Source: Chitinophagaceae bacterium
Lineage (GTDB): Bacteria; Bacteroidota; Bacteroidia; Chitinophagales; Chitinophagaceae
NCBI GenBank assembly: GCA_017307755.1
Contig: JAFKGQ010000006.1
Coordinates: 434,001-498,000 of the forward strand
Reading direction: 5' to 3'
Length of the DNA stretch: 64,000 nucleotides
Positions 56,001 through 63,489 of the stretch are shown here, piece after piece. Below the pieces are notes generated by a model, which saw only the letters and a program-made list of their open reading frames with translations, ran no database searches and had not been told where the DNA came from. The number at the start of each line of letters is the position of its first letter. The first letter of the stretch is position 1. A program made the position numbers and the translations under genes.

Positions 56001-56254
56001 TGAACAGGCGTATGTTTCCAGCTTACATGCCTGATCACGATATCGCTGATCTCGTCCTGGTTATAGGTAAGGGAAAAAGAAGTTTGCCTCCCGATCTCTT
56101 TAAGAACTGTTTCCACCTTGATATCGCTCGCCTCATAACTGACAGAGGCGTTTGTATGTTGCGCTCTGCCTGTCAACGACCACAACATCATAATTAAACA
56201 TAGGACAGATCCATGCTTTTTAGCATAATAAGACACCCAAAGTAATTGATCCAT
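53093..56254 (-). CDS. FecA-like TonB-dependent receptor with STN signalling domain
   Basis: A 1053-residue outer-membrane receptor. After the signal peptide come an STN domain (about 38-112: ASDIKVETVLKEIGRQTSFSLTYN) that talks to the FecR protein, a carboxypeptidase-regulatory-like domain (GRITDEESGEALSGVTVKVG), a plug (SRMPDRNAGESLKRVTGVST; FTVVRGLSERYNGAMLNGQ; FDIIPTSIVENITVVKTLTPDRSAEFGGG) and the barrel ending in YSFTLTYSFK. It is not of the SusC type and has no SusD. The presence of STN next to a sigma/FecR pair means the substrate probably induces its own uptake. The substrate is unknown. Confidence 0.9.
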   Translation of the reverse strand: MDQLLWVSYYAKKHGSVLCLIMMLWSLTGRAQHTNASVSYEASDIKVETVLKEIGRQTSFSLTYNQDEISDIVIRHVSWKHTPVQEALQELQHKYGLSYSIAGDNIALKRVSVRTVAKTAVMGKVTGRITDEESGEALSGVTVKVGNSYVTSAIDGSFSVSLPKGKYTAVITSVGYGAKNVSAIEVNEGQVYELNIALKKERGTLKGVVVTTDARRETVAALYTRQKNSAVISDGISAEQISRMPDRNAGESLKRVTGVSTLDNRFTVVRGLSERYNGAMLNGQLMPSTELNRKNFSFDIIPTSIVENITVVKTLTPDRSAEFGGGLVEINTIDIPTRNFLTVSAGGGWNDNTAGKPFLSMRLEGREYLGSVSKHRYLFGSLDWKTGYDAARYYSQHGDNPSLFNNNWGITSMKPQPNQNYQLSFGRALKVKGGELGIVASAGYRNNFGRVDVRTGREGWAGSGSALLGAKAERYDFSTNLGGMIGVGYRKGNHRLSLRSIWLRTLNQQLTTVYDGSGPDAKGNWGMYDITTQSTLLQTQLKGEHQLNKRGLKVNWMGSYIYLNKLRPDNHILLTFADSNALAVDNNNVNIAHPSNIFDFNRWWSRALEKNYSWDASVSVPFQLAGSKQVFKGGYAGWSKDRLFFVLNGLVGTTAGANDFYIPLTAAYGPDYLNMGGFSKWGDSMHKSQTLHALYGMLDNRLGTRWRLVWGLRAEHVDMSRINGVLEHLESTGVGDYTNWRRREKNWQFFPSANLTYSLTPQMNLRLAYARSIVRPDLRELAYFHEYDYELGGEYGGAAVRSTLIDHYDIRYEWYPSLGDVISVTGFYKDLHYPMEVFQEPNRLFQLKNSKEARNYGVEMEIRKSLSFTNVPVIRNITLYGNFTYLDARVRPMDIIATSDPNHPGRTYPKEVVYDWEKRPQAGASNYIFNAGIYYDSRFFSVSAMYNSLTNRLVRVMDRVGSLSASSRSFYERPAKSLDVQVAFHLLDRRLDIKLNAANLLNSSYIVYCNYDSPDKDGNLTKGQLEYKEGSDLLDYKATGGRTYSFTLTYSFK

Positions 56255-56335
56255 ACTTCGTTTTGCTGTTAGTTTTTTGATTAAAATAAATGGAAGAGTC
56301 TCGAATACCTTCTCTGGTTATTAAAAGGTTTAGGG

Positions 56336-57364
56336 TCAGCGCCCGGCTCCGCGTCCAAAAAAAACTTTATATATACTGCTATCTTTTTTAAAGCTGAAAT
56401 CACAGGTAAACCCAAGCTGCTTTAACACCTGCTCCAGGTCCATCTTTTTATAACAGGCGGTTATGTGTCTGAACCGTTTGGCCTGCTCCGTATCAAACAC
56501 GATCTTTTTGTTGTACTTACGACCAATCCTCAGCAGGGCATCTCCCAGGGGGGCATCATTCAGCACCAGTTCCTCATGTATCCAGGCCTGGGGCTTGTCG
56601 GCAACAGTCCTGCCGATGGATAGCCGGCTGCTATCCTTTTGATATACCGCCGCCTGCCCGGGCTCCAATACCCGTACGTCCGTCTCTCTACCCCCGCCAT
56701 CCAGACAATTCACCTGTACCTTTCCTTCCTGCAGACAGATCCGGATCATCCTTTCGTCAGGATATGCCTCAACGTTGAACTCCGTTCCCAACACCCGCGT
56801 CTGGACATCACCCGTCCGCACCATGAACACCTGCCCCTTCCTGCTGTATACTTTGAAGTAAGCTTCTCCCATCAGGTCCACGATCCTGGCGGATTGTTTA
56901 TCAGCGCTCATGGTGTACCGGATACTGGCAAAAGCATTCAGCCATATTCTCGAACTATCCGGCAGGATCACCAATTTTACTCCATTGCTGTTATTCTCAA
57001 TGGTGGCCCAGTCTGCCGGCCTGTGTTTCATACCATGTGTCTGATAGAACCAGACACCCGCCAATGCTGCTATTACCATGGCAGCCGCGGCCATCCACCT
57101 GACCATCCTGCGCCGATGCCTCACTACCATCCCGCCGCGTTCAAAAACCCCGCCGACGAGCAATCCCTTCTGACGAAAACGCGACAACATCTCCTCCCTG
57201 ACGTCGACAGGCAACGGTCTGTCACTCCCCATCTCCACAACCTCCGAAAGCATTTCGGATTCGAAAGCTCCGGGATGCTCCTTTAACCACTGCTCAACTC
57301 GGCTTGCTTCTTCCGGAGTGCATTCCCCTTTGATACATTTCTTGTATAATTCAAAAATGGTCAT
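56336..57364 (-). CDS. FecR-type anti-sigma factor
   Basis: A 342-residue inner-membrane protein. The cytoplasmic N-terminus (KKCIKGECTPEEASRVEQWLKEHP) binds the sigma factor, one helix at about 88-107 crosses the membrane, then the FecR domain (SNGVKLVILPDSSRIWLNAFASIRY; LMGEAYFKV; TRVLGTEFNVEAYPDE) and a C-terminal DUF4974-like domain (LNDAPLGDALLRIGRKYNKKIVFD) contact the receptor's STN domain. It stands between the sigma and receptor genes. Confidence 0.94.
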   Translation of the reverse strand: MTIFELYKKCIKGECTPEEASRVEQWLKEHPGAFESEMLSEVVEMGSDRPLPVDVREEMLSRFRQKGLLVGGVFERGGMVVRHRRRMVRWMAAAAMVIAALAGVWFYQTHGMKHRPADWATIENNSNGVKLVILPDSSRIWLNAFASIRYTMSADKQSARIVDLMGEAYFKVYSRKGQVFMVRTGDVQTRVLGTEFNVEAYPDERMIRICLQEGKVQVNCLDGGGRETDVRVLEPGQAAVYQKDSSRLSIGRTVADKPQAWIHEELVLNDAPLGDALLRIGRKYNKKIVFDTEQAKRFRHITACYKKMDLEQVLKQLGFTCDFSFKKDSSIYKVFFGRGAGR

Positions 57365-57453
57365 AGTACAATAAAGGCACGTTTAAAAAAGACGCAGGGA
57401 TACTAAAAAGATGGGAGTTAATATTATGTTAACACGGCGGGCGGGGAGCCCCG

Positions 57454-57975
57454 TCAAAACATTGTAAAGAACAACATATTCATTACTTTCCTCAGATGTT
57501 GAAGACTGAGACGCATTTGCTTTTTTACATCAGCAACCGATACATTCATAGAGGCCGCTACCTCCTTGTGAGACAACCCTTGTAACCTCACCATGGAAAA
57601 AATATGCTTTCTCTTTTCAGACAGCTGCTTCAGGGAAATATCCAATTGTTTTTCCCGGTCTTTAAGGGCTAATAAATCCTCCGCAGCAGGACGTGATGCA
57701 GTGTCTTTCATCTCCTCCCCAACTTGCGCAAGTAAATGTTTGTAGTTCTTATTCTTTCTGTATTCATCCCTGAGCAGGTTCTTGATATAGGTGATCAGCA
57801 GGGGGAGGACTGGAGAGGCCGTATCTATTTTCTCAATATTCTCCCACACCCGGATAAAGCATTCCTGGACAATATCCTTTGCAGTATCTTCATTCTCAGT
57901 CAGCTTCAATACGTAGTAAAATAGTGGAGAGCTATATGCAGAAAATATCTCAAGAAATTTTTCGTCGCGGCTCAC
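57454..57975 (-). CDS. ECF sigma factor, FecI-like
   Basis: A 173-residue sigma-70 family factor. Region 2 shows YYVLKLTENEDTAKDIVQECFIRVWENIEKI; region 4 shows LKQLSEKRKHIFSMVRLQGLSHKEVAASMNVSVADVKKQMRLSLQHLRK. It should direct transcription of the downstream receptor and lipoprotein genes when released by the FecR protein. A consensus -7 element lies 17 bases upstream of its start. Confidence 0.94.
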   Translation of the reverse strand: MSRDEKFLEIFSAYSSPLFYYVLKLTENEDTAKDIVQECFIRVWENIEKIDTASPVLPLLITYIKNLLRDEYRKNKNYKHLLAQVGEEMKDTASRPAAEDLLALKDREKQLDISLKQLSEKRKHIFSMVRLQGLSHKEVAASMNVSVADVKKQMRLSLQHLRKVMNMLFFTMF

Positions 57976-57992
57976 ACAGAATAAGTTTGCGG

Positions 57993-58000
57993 CAAATATA
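57993..58000 (-). promoter_or_regulatory. Bacteroidota -7 promoter element TATATTTG
   Basis: On the minus strand TATATTTG matches TAnnTTTG and ends 17 bases before the sigma factor ATG. This suggests housekeeping transcription of the sigma/FecR pair. No -33 TTTG was found. Confidence 0.5.
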
Positions 58001-58078
58001 TGTATCCTCTTCTAACAGCCACCCCCTATTTTCTTATTTAATGATTTGTTAAAAGGTTATACTAGATACGCCCTCGGT

Positions 58079-59446
58079 CTATTTCACCAGCATCTTTTCT
58101 GCGGCCGCCTCATCTGCACTTCGATAGACAGGCCTCACCTTTACAGATGGTTGCCCCGTCTTTAGTATCGTATAATTATCAGGGATATTGTTGCCATAAA
58201 TGATCTCTAATGCCTTCTTTACCAGCGGATCATTGGGAGCGCTCATCTCCGTCAAAGGCAGGGTTGCAAACTCAGTAACAGGATATTGCGGCCCCAGTCC
58301 CTTCTCATAATTACCTTCATTGTTTTTGTTAAAGAGCTTATAAACAGTGGGTTCCAACGTCCATTCCACCTGTGTGGGGTTACGGCCGTCTGCTATCAGA
58401 AAGCCCGCCTCATTCTTTCCTCTTGTCGTCTCACCTATCTGGACAACTTGCAAAAAAGGTTTTAGATTATTTACTATCAGCTCGGCAGCAGATACTGTCC
58501 CGCCTGTTGTAAGTATAAATACCCTGTTCAGCGACAACTGCATAGGTTTCAGGTCTTCATACTTTCTTCCCGCCGTATTGCTCGACGTATTCAGCACCTC
58601 CTGTAAGGATCTTCCTCTCTTCCCTTCAACATGATTGCCTTCATATATAGCGTATGTTTCGGCAGCGTTTAATTTATTTGTGATAAGCGCAGCCAGCTTG
58701 GCGCTGCTGGCTACACTCCCGCCCGCATTATACCGTATATCCAGGATCAGTTCCGTAATAGATGCAAGCTTCAGTTTATTCACTGCCTGCAGTAGTTGAA
58801 GATCATAACTTTCATTAAAGGAAGAGTAATATAAATACCCCGTGCGTACACCATTTGATTGAAAAGTTCGGACATTCTGCGCTGGGTTCTCCAAAGCATA
58901 GCCCGGAAAAAGTACTACTTCTGCAAAAGGCTTCCATTCATTGTTGTCATAAGTGGCAGGAGTGATCTTTACAGATAAAGGCGTCCTCAACGCCAGGTTG
59001 ATGACCGGCATATTCCCATTAGAGATCTTCTCTCCATTCACAGCAATAAAATAGCTGCCCCTCTTAAAGCCGGCCTGATCTGCGCCCCCACCCGTGTTTA
59101 CAGAGGTCACGACTCCGACCAATCCCTGGTAACCATCCACTTGCGCCAGTATATAATGAAACCCGTAAGTAAAATAGGAGTTCGATGGAGGGAGGATATC
59201 CCTTCCATTGCTGATCCAGGAAAATCTGTCGTTGACAGATAAGATGCTTTTAAAGAATACATCCGGGTCGGTGCTTACAGGTTTTGCAGAGATGGCGTCA
59301 CCCCAGTAGTAATATCTTCTCATACTATCCAGTATCCACTGGTTGATCCGGCCGAGGGAATCATAGACGGGAGGTGTTACATCTTTCTTGCTGCATCCCG
59401 GCAAAAGGAGCAGGCATGCAGCTACAATAGGTATAAGGTATTTCAT
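58079..59446 (-). CDS. S41 family (C-terminal processing) peptidase, lipoprotein
   Basis: A 455-residue lipoprotein (signal IVAACLLLLPGCSKK). An N-terminal helical cap (INQWILDSMRRYYYWGD) is followed by a PDZ domain (VGVVTSVNTGGGADQAGFKRGSYFIAVNG) and the S41 core with ILDIRYNAGGSVASS, the nucleophile S319 in TTGGTVSAAELIVNNL and the base K344 in GETTRGKNEAG. It cleaves proteins in the periplasm or at the cell surface. It is transcribed on the same strand as the sigma/FecR cluster downstream of it, with 103 bases between; a link is not shown. Confidence 0.9.
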   Translation of the reverse strand: MKYLIPIVAACLLLLPGCSKKDVTPPVYDSLGRINQWILDSMRRYYYWGDAISAKPVSTDPDVFFKSILSVNDRFSWISNGRDILPPSNSYFTYGFHYILAQVDGYQGLVGVVTSVNTGGGADQAGFKRGSYFIAVNGEKISNGNMPVINLALRTPLSVKITPATYDNNEWKPFAEVVLFPGYALENPAQNVRTFQSNGVRTGYLYYSSFNESYDLQLLQAVNKLKLASITELILDIRYNAGGSVASSAKLAALITNKLNAAETYAIYEGNHVEGKRGRSLQEVLNTSSNTAGRKYEDLKPMQLSLNRVFILTTGGTVSAAELIVNNLKPFLQVVQIGETTRGKNEAGFLIADGRNPTQVEWTLEPTVYKLFNKNNEGNYEKGLGPQYPVTEFATLPLTEMSAPNDPLVKKALEIIYGNNIPDNYTILKTGQPSVKVRPVYRSADEAAAEKMLVK

Positions 59447-59515
59447 CCATGAACATTTTCACGTAAAACTCTTTTTTTCATCATGAAAGTTCATCGCCGC
59501 AATATGATGTTTCCG

Positions 59516-60826
59516 TTATTTCTTCCGGAAGAACAATCTCACGGGCACTCCTTTGAAGTTAAAGCTCTCCCGTAATTTATTCTCCAGATAATTCTTATAC
59601 GGCTGTTTGACATCCTCCGGGAAATTGCAGAAGAATGCAAATGAAGGCACCTGTGTAGGTAGTTGGGTAATATATTTTATCTTCAGCGGATGTCCTCTGA
59701 TGACAGGCGCATGATACGCTTCTACCGCCTTCAACATCACGTCATTGAGTTCGGCCGTAGGCACCCTGCGCTGTCTGTTCTCATAAACTTCCAGCGCGGC
59801 CTCGATAGCGCGGAATATCCTCGTCTTCTCAGTGACGGAAATAAAAATAATGGGCAGGTCGGTAAAAGGCGCCAGCCTGTCCTTTAATTCCTTCTCATAT
59901 CCTTTTGCCGTATTCGTCTCCTTTTGCACCAGGTCCCATTTATTCACCAGGATGACAATACCCTTCCCTTTTTTTGCAGCCAAACTGAAGATATTCAGGT
60001 CCTGTGCAGTGATACCCTTCGATGCATCCAACAGCAGCATACAAACATCCGCCTCATCCATCGCTTTGATAGCCCTTATCACAGAGTAGAACTCCAGGTC
60101 TTCATGCACCTTGGTCTTGCGCCGTATGCCGGCCGTATCGATGAGGATAAAGTCCTTTTGGAATAAATTATATCTCGTGTGGATCGTATCTCTTGTCGTT
60201 CCTGCAATATCGCTGACGATCGTACGCTCCTGTCCGATCAATGCATTCAATAAAGAGGATTTCCCTACATTCGGTTGCCCGATGATGGCAAACTTCGGCA
60301 GGTCCGTCGCCTCGGCCTCCGCCTGGTCATCCGTTATCAGGGCTATGATCGCGTCCAGCAGCTCGCCGGTGCCGCTGCCCGTCATAGAAGAAAGAAAAAA
60401 GATATTGTCAAAGCCCAAACTATAAAACTCAGCCGCTTCCAGCAGCCGGTCGCTATTATCTACTTTATTCACGGCCAGGAACACAGGCTTGGTGCTCCGT
60501 CGTAAAACGTCCGCCATCGCCTCGTCCAGGTTGGTGATCCCCGTGGCGGCATCTACCATAAAAATAAGCGCATTCGCTTCCTCCAGGGCGATCATCACCT
60601 GCTTGCGGATCTCTATCTCAAAAACATCCTCGCTCTCCGGCACAAAGCCCCCTGTATCGATGAGATTGAAGGACTTACCGGCCCAGTCCGCAACACCATA
60701 CTGCCGGTCGCGCGTCACACCGCTCACATCGTCCACTATCGCCTTCCGCTGCTCCAGCAGCCGGTTGAAAAACGTGCTTTTCCCTACATTAGGCCGGCCA
60801 ACAATGGCCACGGTAAATCCACTCAT
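59516..60826 (-). CDS. der: Ribosome biogenesis GTPase Der
   Basis: A 436-residue protein with two tandem GTPase domains, unique to Der (EngA): GRPNVGKSTFFNRLL with DTGGFVPE in the first, GQPNVGKSSLLNALIG with DTAGIRRKTKV in the second, plus NKVD and NKWD specificity motifs. A KH-like domain (about 350-436) ends the protein. It acts in 50S subunit assembly. It follows era by 26 bases, so the two ribosome-assembly GTPases are probably cotranscribed. Confidence 0.97.
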   Translation of the reverse strand: MSGFTVAIVGRPNVGKSTFFNRLLEQRKAIVDDVSGVTRDRQYGVADWAGKSFNLIDTGGFVPESEDVFEIEIRKQVMIALEEANALIFMVDAATGITNLDEAMADVLRRSTKPVFLAVNKVDNSDRLLEAAEFYSLGFDNIFFLSSMTGSGTGELLDAIIALITDDQAEAEATDLPKFAIIGQPNVGKSSLLNALIGQERTIVSDIAGTTRDTIHTRYNLFQKDFILIDTAGIRRKTKVHEDLEFYSVIRAIKAMDEADVCMLLLDASKGITAQDLNIFSLAAKKGKGIVILVNKWDLVQKETNTAKGYEKELKDRLAPFTDLPIIFISVTEKTRIFRAIEAALEVYENRQRRVPTAELNDVMLKAVEAYHAPVIRGHPLKIKYITQLPTQVPSFAFFCNFPEDVKQPYKNYLENKLRESFNFKGVPVRLFFRKK

Positions 60827-60852
60827 AATTGATCTTTTATTCCACTCAGGGC

Positions 60853-61719
60853 TTAATACCCATACTCTTTCAGAAAAATATCACTGTCCCTCCATTTCGG
60901 CCGCACCTTTACAAACAGCTCCAAAAATATTTTCCGGTCGAGGAAAGCTTCGATATCCTTACGCGCTTCCGTACCCACCTTCCGGATCATCTTCCCTCCT
61001 TCACCTAAAATAATCCCTTTCTGAGATTCCCTTTGCACAATAATATCCGCCCGTATTTTCGTCAAAGTAGTTTTTTCCTTGAACTCCTGCACCAATACCG
61101 TAGTCTGGTAAGGGATCTCATCTCCATAACAATAAAATATCTTTTCCCGGATCATCTCCCCTACAAAGAACTTGACAGGCAGGTCAGTCAGGTCATCTCC
61201 CTCAAAAAAGGGCTCTCCTTCCGGCAGCCTTTGCAAAATGGCCCCCATCAGCGTAGAAAGATGCTCCTTTTTCAGGGCCGACACTACCACCACTTCCTTG
61301 CAATACGCCTTTCCGGAGAAAAAAGTCTTCCCTTCCGAGATCTTCTCAGCACTGACCTCATCCGACTTGTTCAATACAACAATGGCCGGCGAACCAAGCC
61401 GCAGCGCCTCAAAAAGCCGGTCGTTCTCCTCCCAATCATCTTTTATATCCACCAGCAAAAGCGCAAGATCCGCATCTTCCAGCGAGCTCTTTACCGCCTG
61501 CATCATTTTCTCATGCAATTTATACCGCGGCTCGATAATACCCGGAGTGTCGGAAAATATGATCTGGAAATCCTTTTCCGTCAAAATACCCTTGATCCGA
61601 TGCCGGGTAGTCTGGACCTTCGGAGAGACAATAGCCAGCTTTTCCCCCATCAACGCATTGAGGAGGGTGCTTTTGCCGGCATTCGGCTTCCCAAATATGC
61701 TTACGAATCCGACTTTCAT
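60853..61719 (-). CDS. era: GTPase Era
   Basis: A 288-residue GTPase for 30S assembly that binds 16S rRNA. G1 is GKPNAGKSTLLNALMGEKLAIVS, G3 is DTPGI, G4 is NKSD, and the C-terminal KH domain carries the signature IILGEGGKMIRKVGTEARKDIE. The start at 61719 (MKVGFVSIFGKPN) is chosen: the frame is open for a further 56 residues, but a consensus -7 element lies at 61729-61736, inside that extension, and the added residues do not look like protein. Confidence 0.96.
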   Translation of the reverse strand: MKVGFVSIFGKPNAGKSTLLNALMGEKLAIVSPKVQTTRHRIKGILTEKDFQIIFSDTPGIIEPRYKLHEKMMQAVKSSLEDADLALLLVDIKDDWEENDRLFEALRLGSPAIVVLNKSDEVSAEKISEGKTFFSGKAYCKEVVVVSALKKEHLSTLMGAILQRLPEGEPFFEGDDLTDLPVKFFVGEMIREKIFYCYGDEIPYQTTVLVQEFKEKTTLTKIRADIIVQRESQKGIILGEGGKMIRKVGTEARKDIEAFLDRKIFLELFVKVRPKWRDSDIFLKEYGY

Positions 61720-61728
61720 AAAAACCGG

Positions 61729-61736
61729 CAAAAGTA
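61729..61736 (-). promoter_or_regulatory. Bacteroidota -7 promoter element TACTTTTG before era
   Basis: On the minus strand TACTTTTG matches TAnnTTTG exactly and ends 9 bases before the chosen era start. It sets the start of era and implies a very short leader. Confidence 0.55.
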
Positions 61737-61810
61737 TGCTTTTTTCCTTACCCCGCCTAAGTTTTAAATCCCCCTGTAACATTGGATGGACAGATGGCGT
61801 CTGATGCCCC

Positions 61811-62554
61811 ATGACTCCCCAACCTCCATTATTGATACGGCCAGGGTTCAGAACGTTGCTGGTCTTTATGTTTTTTTTCTTTACCATGCACGAACTTCAC
61901 GAGTTGGCTCATATTTGGACAGGAAGGCTGATTTGCGGTTGCTGGGGAACCCGGGACTTTAATGTGTGGGAACTCTGCCGGGATTGTCTTCAGCAGCAAC
62001 CCCTGTCGATATTGGCCACTTTTGCAGGCCCCATCTTTACGTTCGGGATGCTTTGGGTCGGCTGGTATTGGACAAAATATGGCAAATCCCCCGCCCGCCG
62101 GTCATGGGGCCTTGTTTTCATTTTGGGGAATATGCAATTCGGCCGGATGTACATGGCAGTGACAGGCAGCGGAGATGAAGTATGGGCAAGCAAACACCTG
62201 CTGTTGAACCATGATCGGTCCAATGCATCTGTTATCACGATGATCACGTTCCTGGTGGTTTCCCTGATCTGCCTGCCACCGCTCATCACGGCCTATAAAG
62301 CGATAGCAAACAAAAGAAGATGGTTGATTTTTGCCTGCTTTCTGATCGTACCGCTCATCCTGGATACGGTCGTTATTCTGTTCCTGCTGAATGGGGCTTT
62401 AATAAAGGGTGTACTCAGCCGGGTTTGGATCATGGGTACACCGTTGTTGATCACATGCTGGCTGGTTGTCTGTTGTATTATTGTTGGAGCCAATTTTGAT
62501 CTGCTCAAGCATTTTGGGGTTCCCCAAAAACCCTCCTTAACCGATCATCAATAA
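61811..62554 (+). CDS. Integral membrane protein with HELAH motif, site-2-protease-like
   Basis: A 247-residue protein with about six hydrophobic segments. The first helix runs into the metal-binding pattern HExxH (H30-E31-L-A-H34 within MHELHELAHIWTG). The next membrane segment carries A72-G73-P74 (ILATFAGPIFTFGM), as in the A-G-P motif beside the active site of site-2 (M50) proteases. Between them lie CxC (42-44) and CxxC (56-59) pairs that could bind metal. A third S2P ligand motif (N-x-x-P-x-x-x-x-D-G) was not found, so this could be a divergent protease or another metalloprotein. It is divergent from era. Confidence 0.6.
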   Translation: MTPQPPLLIRPGFRTLLVFMFFFFTMHELHELAHIWTGRLICGCWGTRDFNVWELCRDCLQQQPLSILATFAGPIFTFGMLWVGWYWTKYGKSPARRSWGLVFILGNMQFGRMYMAVTGSGDEVWASKHLLLNHDRSNASVITMITFLVVSLICLPPLITAYKAIANKRRWLIFACFLIVPLILDTVVILFLLNGALIKGVLSRVWIMGTPLLITCWLVVCCIIVGANFDLLKHFGVPQKPSLTDHQ

Positions 62555-62577
62555 AAAAGGGCCTCAAAAAGGCCCTT
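62551..62577 (-). terminator. Intrinsic terminator of the tRNA transcript
   Basis: On the minus strand AAGGGCC, a seven-base loop, GGCCC and then TTTTTT form a standard terminator just after the tRNA 3' end. The + strand lacks a T-tract, so it mainly serves the minus strand. Confidence 0.85.
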
Positions 62578-62583
62578 CCTTTG

Positions 62584-62655
<72 letters not shown>

Positions 62656-62743
62656 ATGTGGGCAGCAAAAGTACGATCATTTACTTTTCCTACCAAATAA
62701 ATAAAGTTTTTCCGGTTATATTCATGAGAAAGATTGTTGATTA

Positions 62744-63478
62744 TCAATTAAACAATCGTTCTACCAGCACATCTTTTCTCTGGGGGGACACTTCAATTTC
62801 TTTCCCATCCGTTAACTCCAGCGTCCCTCCCTCCCCCTTGCGGTATTTTACCACATAGTCCAGGTTTACGATCACCGATCGGCTCACACGCAGGAAGGAG
62901 GGCTCACCAAGGGCGTCTTCAAACTCTTTCAATGTTTTGGCGACAGTGATCTTCTTACTATTGGCAATATGAAATATGCTGTAGTTGCTCATGGCTTCCA
63001 CATGCGTAATCGTTGGCTTGTTCACAAAATATATCCCTTCCGCCGTGGGAAGCGCCAGGCGTGCCTGATCCTGTTGTTTGCCCGTTGCCGGACGTGTTTC
63101 CCTGAACTGGCGCCTCGTCATTATTCGTTTGCTTAGCCGGCCGATGGCTTTTCCCAGTTCTTCCTCGTCGATGGGCTTTAGCAGATAGTCTATCGCGCTC
63201 ACCCGCAGCGCATCCAGTATATAGGTGTTGTGCGCAGTAGTAAAAATGATCTCAAAGCTGAATTCACCCAGGCGTTCGAGGAACTGAAAAGCATTCATGT
63301 TGGGCATTTCCACATCCAGGAATAAAATGTCCAGCTTGTGGGTCTTAATTTCCTTCAATGCTTTTTCAGGAGAATTATAGATCGCGGCAATACTTATGCT
63401 ATCCCGAAACGCGCTTAGTTTCTGCTCCATGAGCCAGCTGCTGCGCGGCTCATCGTCAAGTATTGCAGCATTGATCAT
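62744..63478 (-). CDS. LytTR-family response regulator
   Basis: A 244-residue regulator. The receiver domain (about 1-120) has the acidic pocket ILDDEP, the phospho-acceptor D55 in ILFLDVEMPN, and Thr and Lys in FTTAHN and YLLKPID. The C-terminal LytTR DNA-binding domain (about 140-244) shows KPTITHVEAMSNYSIFHI and FLRVSRSVIVNLDYVVKY. Its usual partner, a LytS-type histidine kinase, is not next to it: the upstream gene encodes RCC1 repeats and lies 11 bases away on the same strand. Confidence 0.92.
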   Translation of the reverse strand: MINAAILDDEPRSSWLMEQKLSAFRDSISIAAIYNSPEKALKEIKTHKLDILFLDVEMPNMNAFQFLERLGEFSFEIIFTTAHNTYILDALRVSAIDYLLKPIDEEELGKAIGRLSKRIMTRRQFRETRPATGKQQDQARLALPTAEGIYFVNKPTITHVEAMSNYSIFHIANSKKITVAKTLKEFEDALGEPSFLRVSRSVIVNLDYVVKYRKGEGGTLELTDGKEIEVSPQRKDVLVERLFN

Positions 63479-63489
63479 AACCTGATTTT

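Noticed and set aside
61720..61887. An N-terminal extension of Era
   Set aside because: A -7 promoter element lies inside it, and Era proteins begin directly before the G1 motif.
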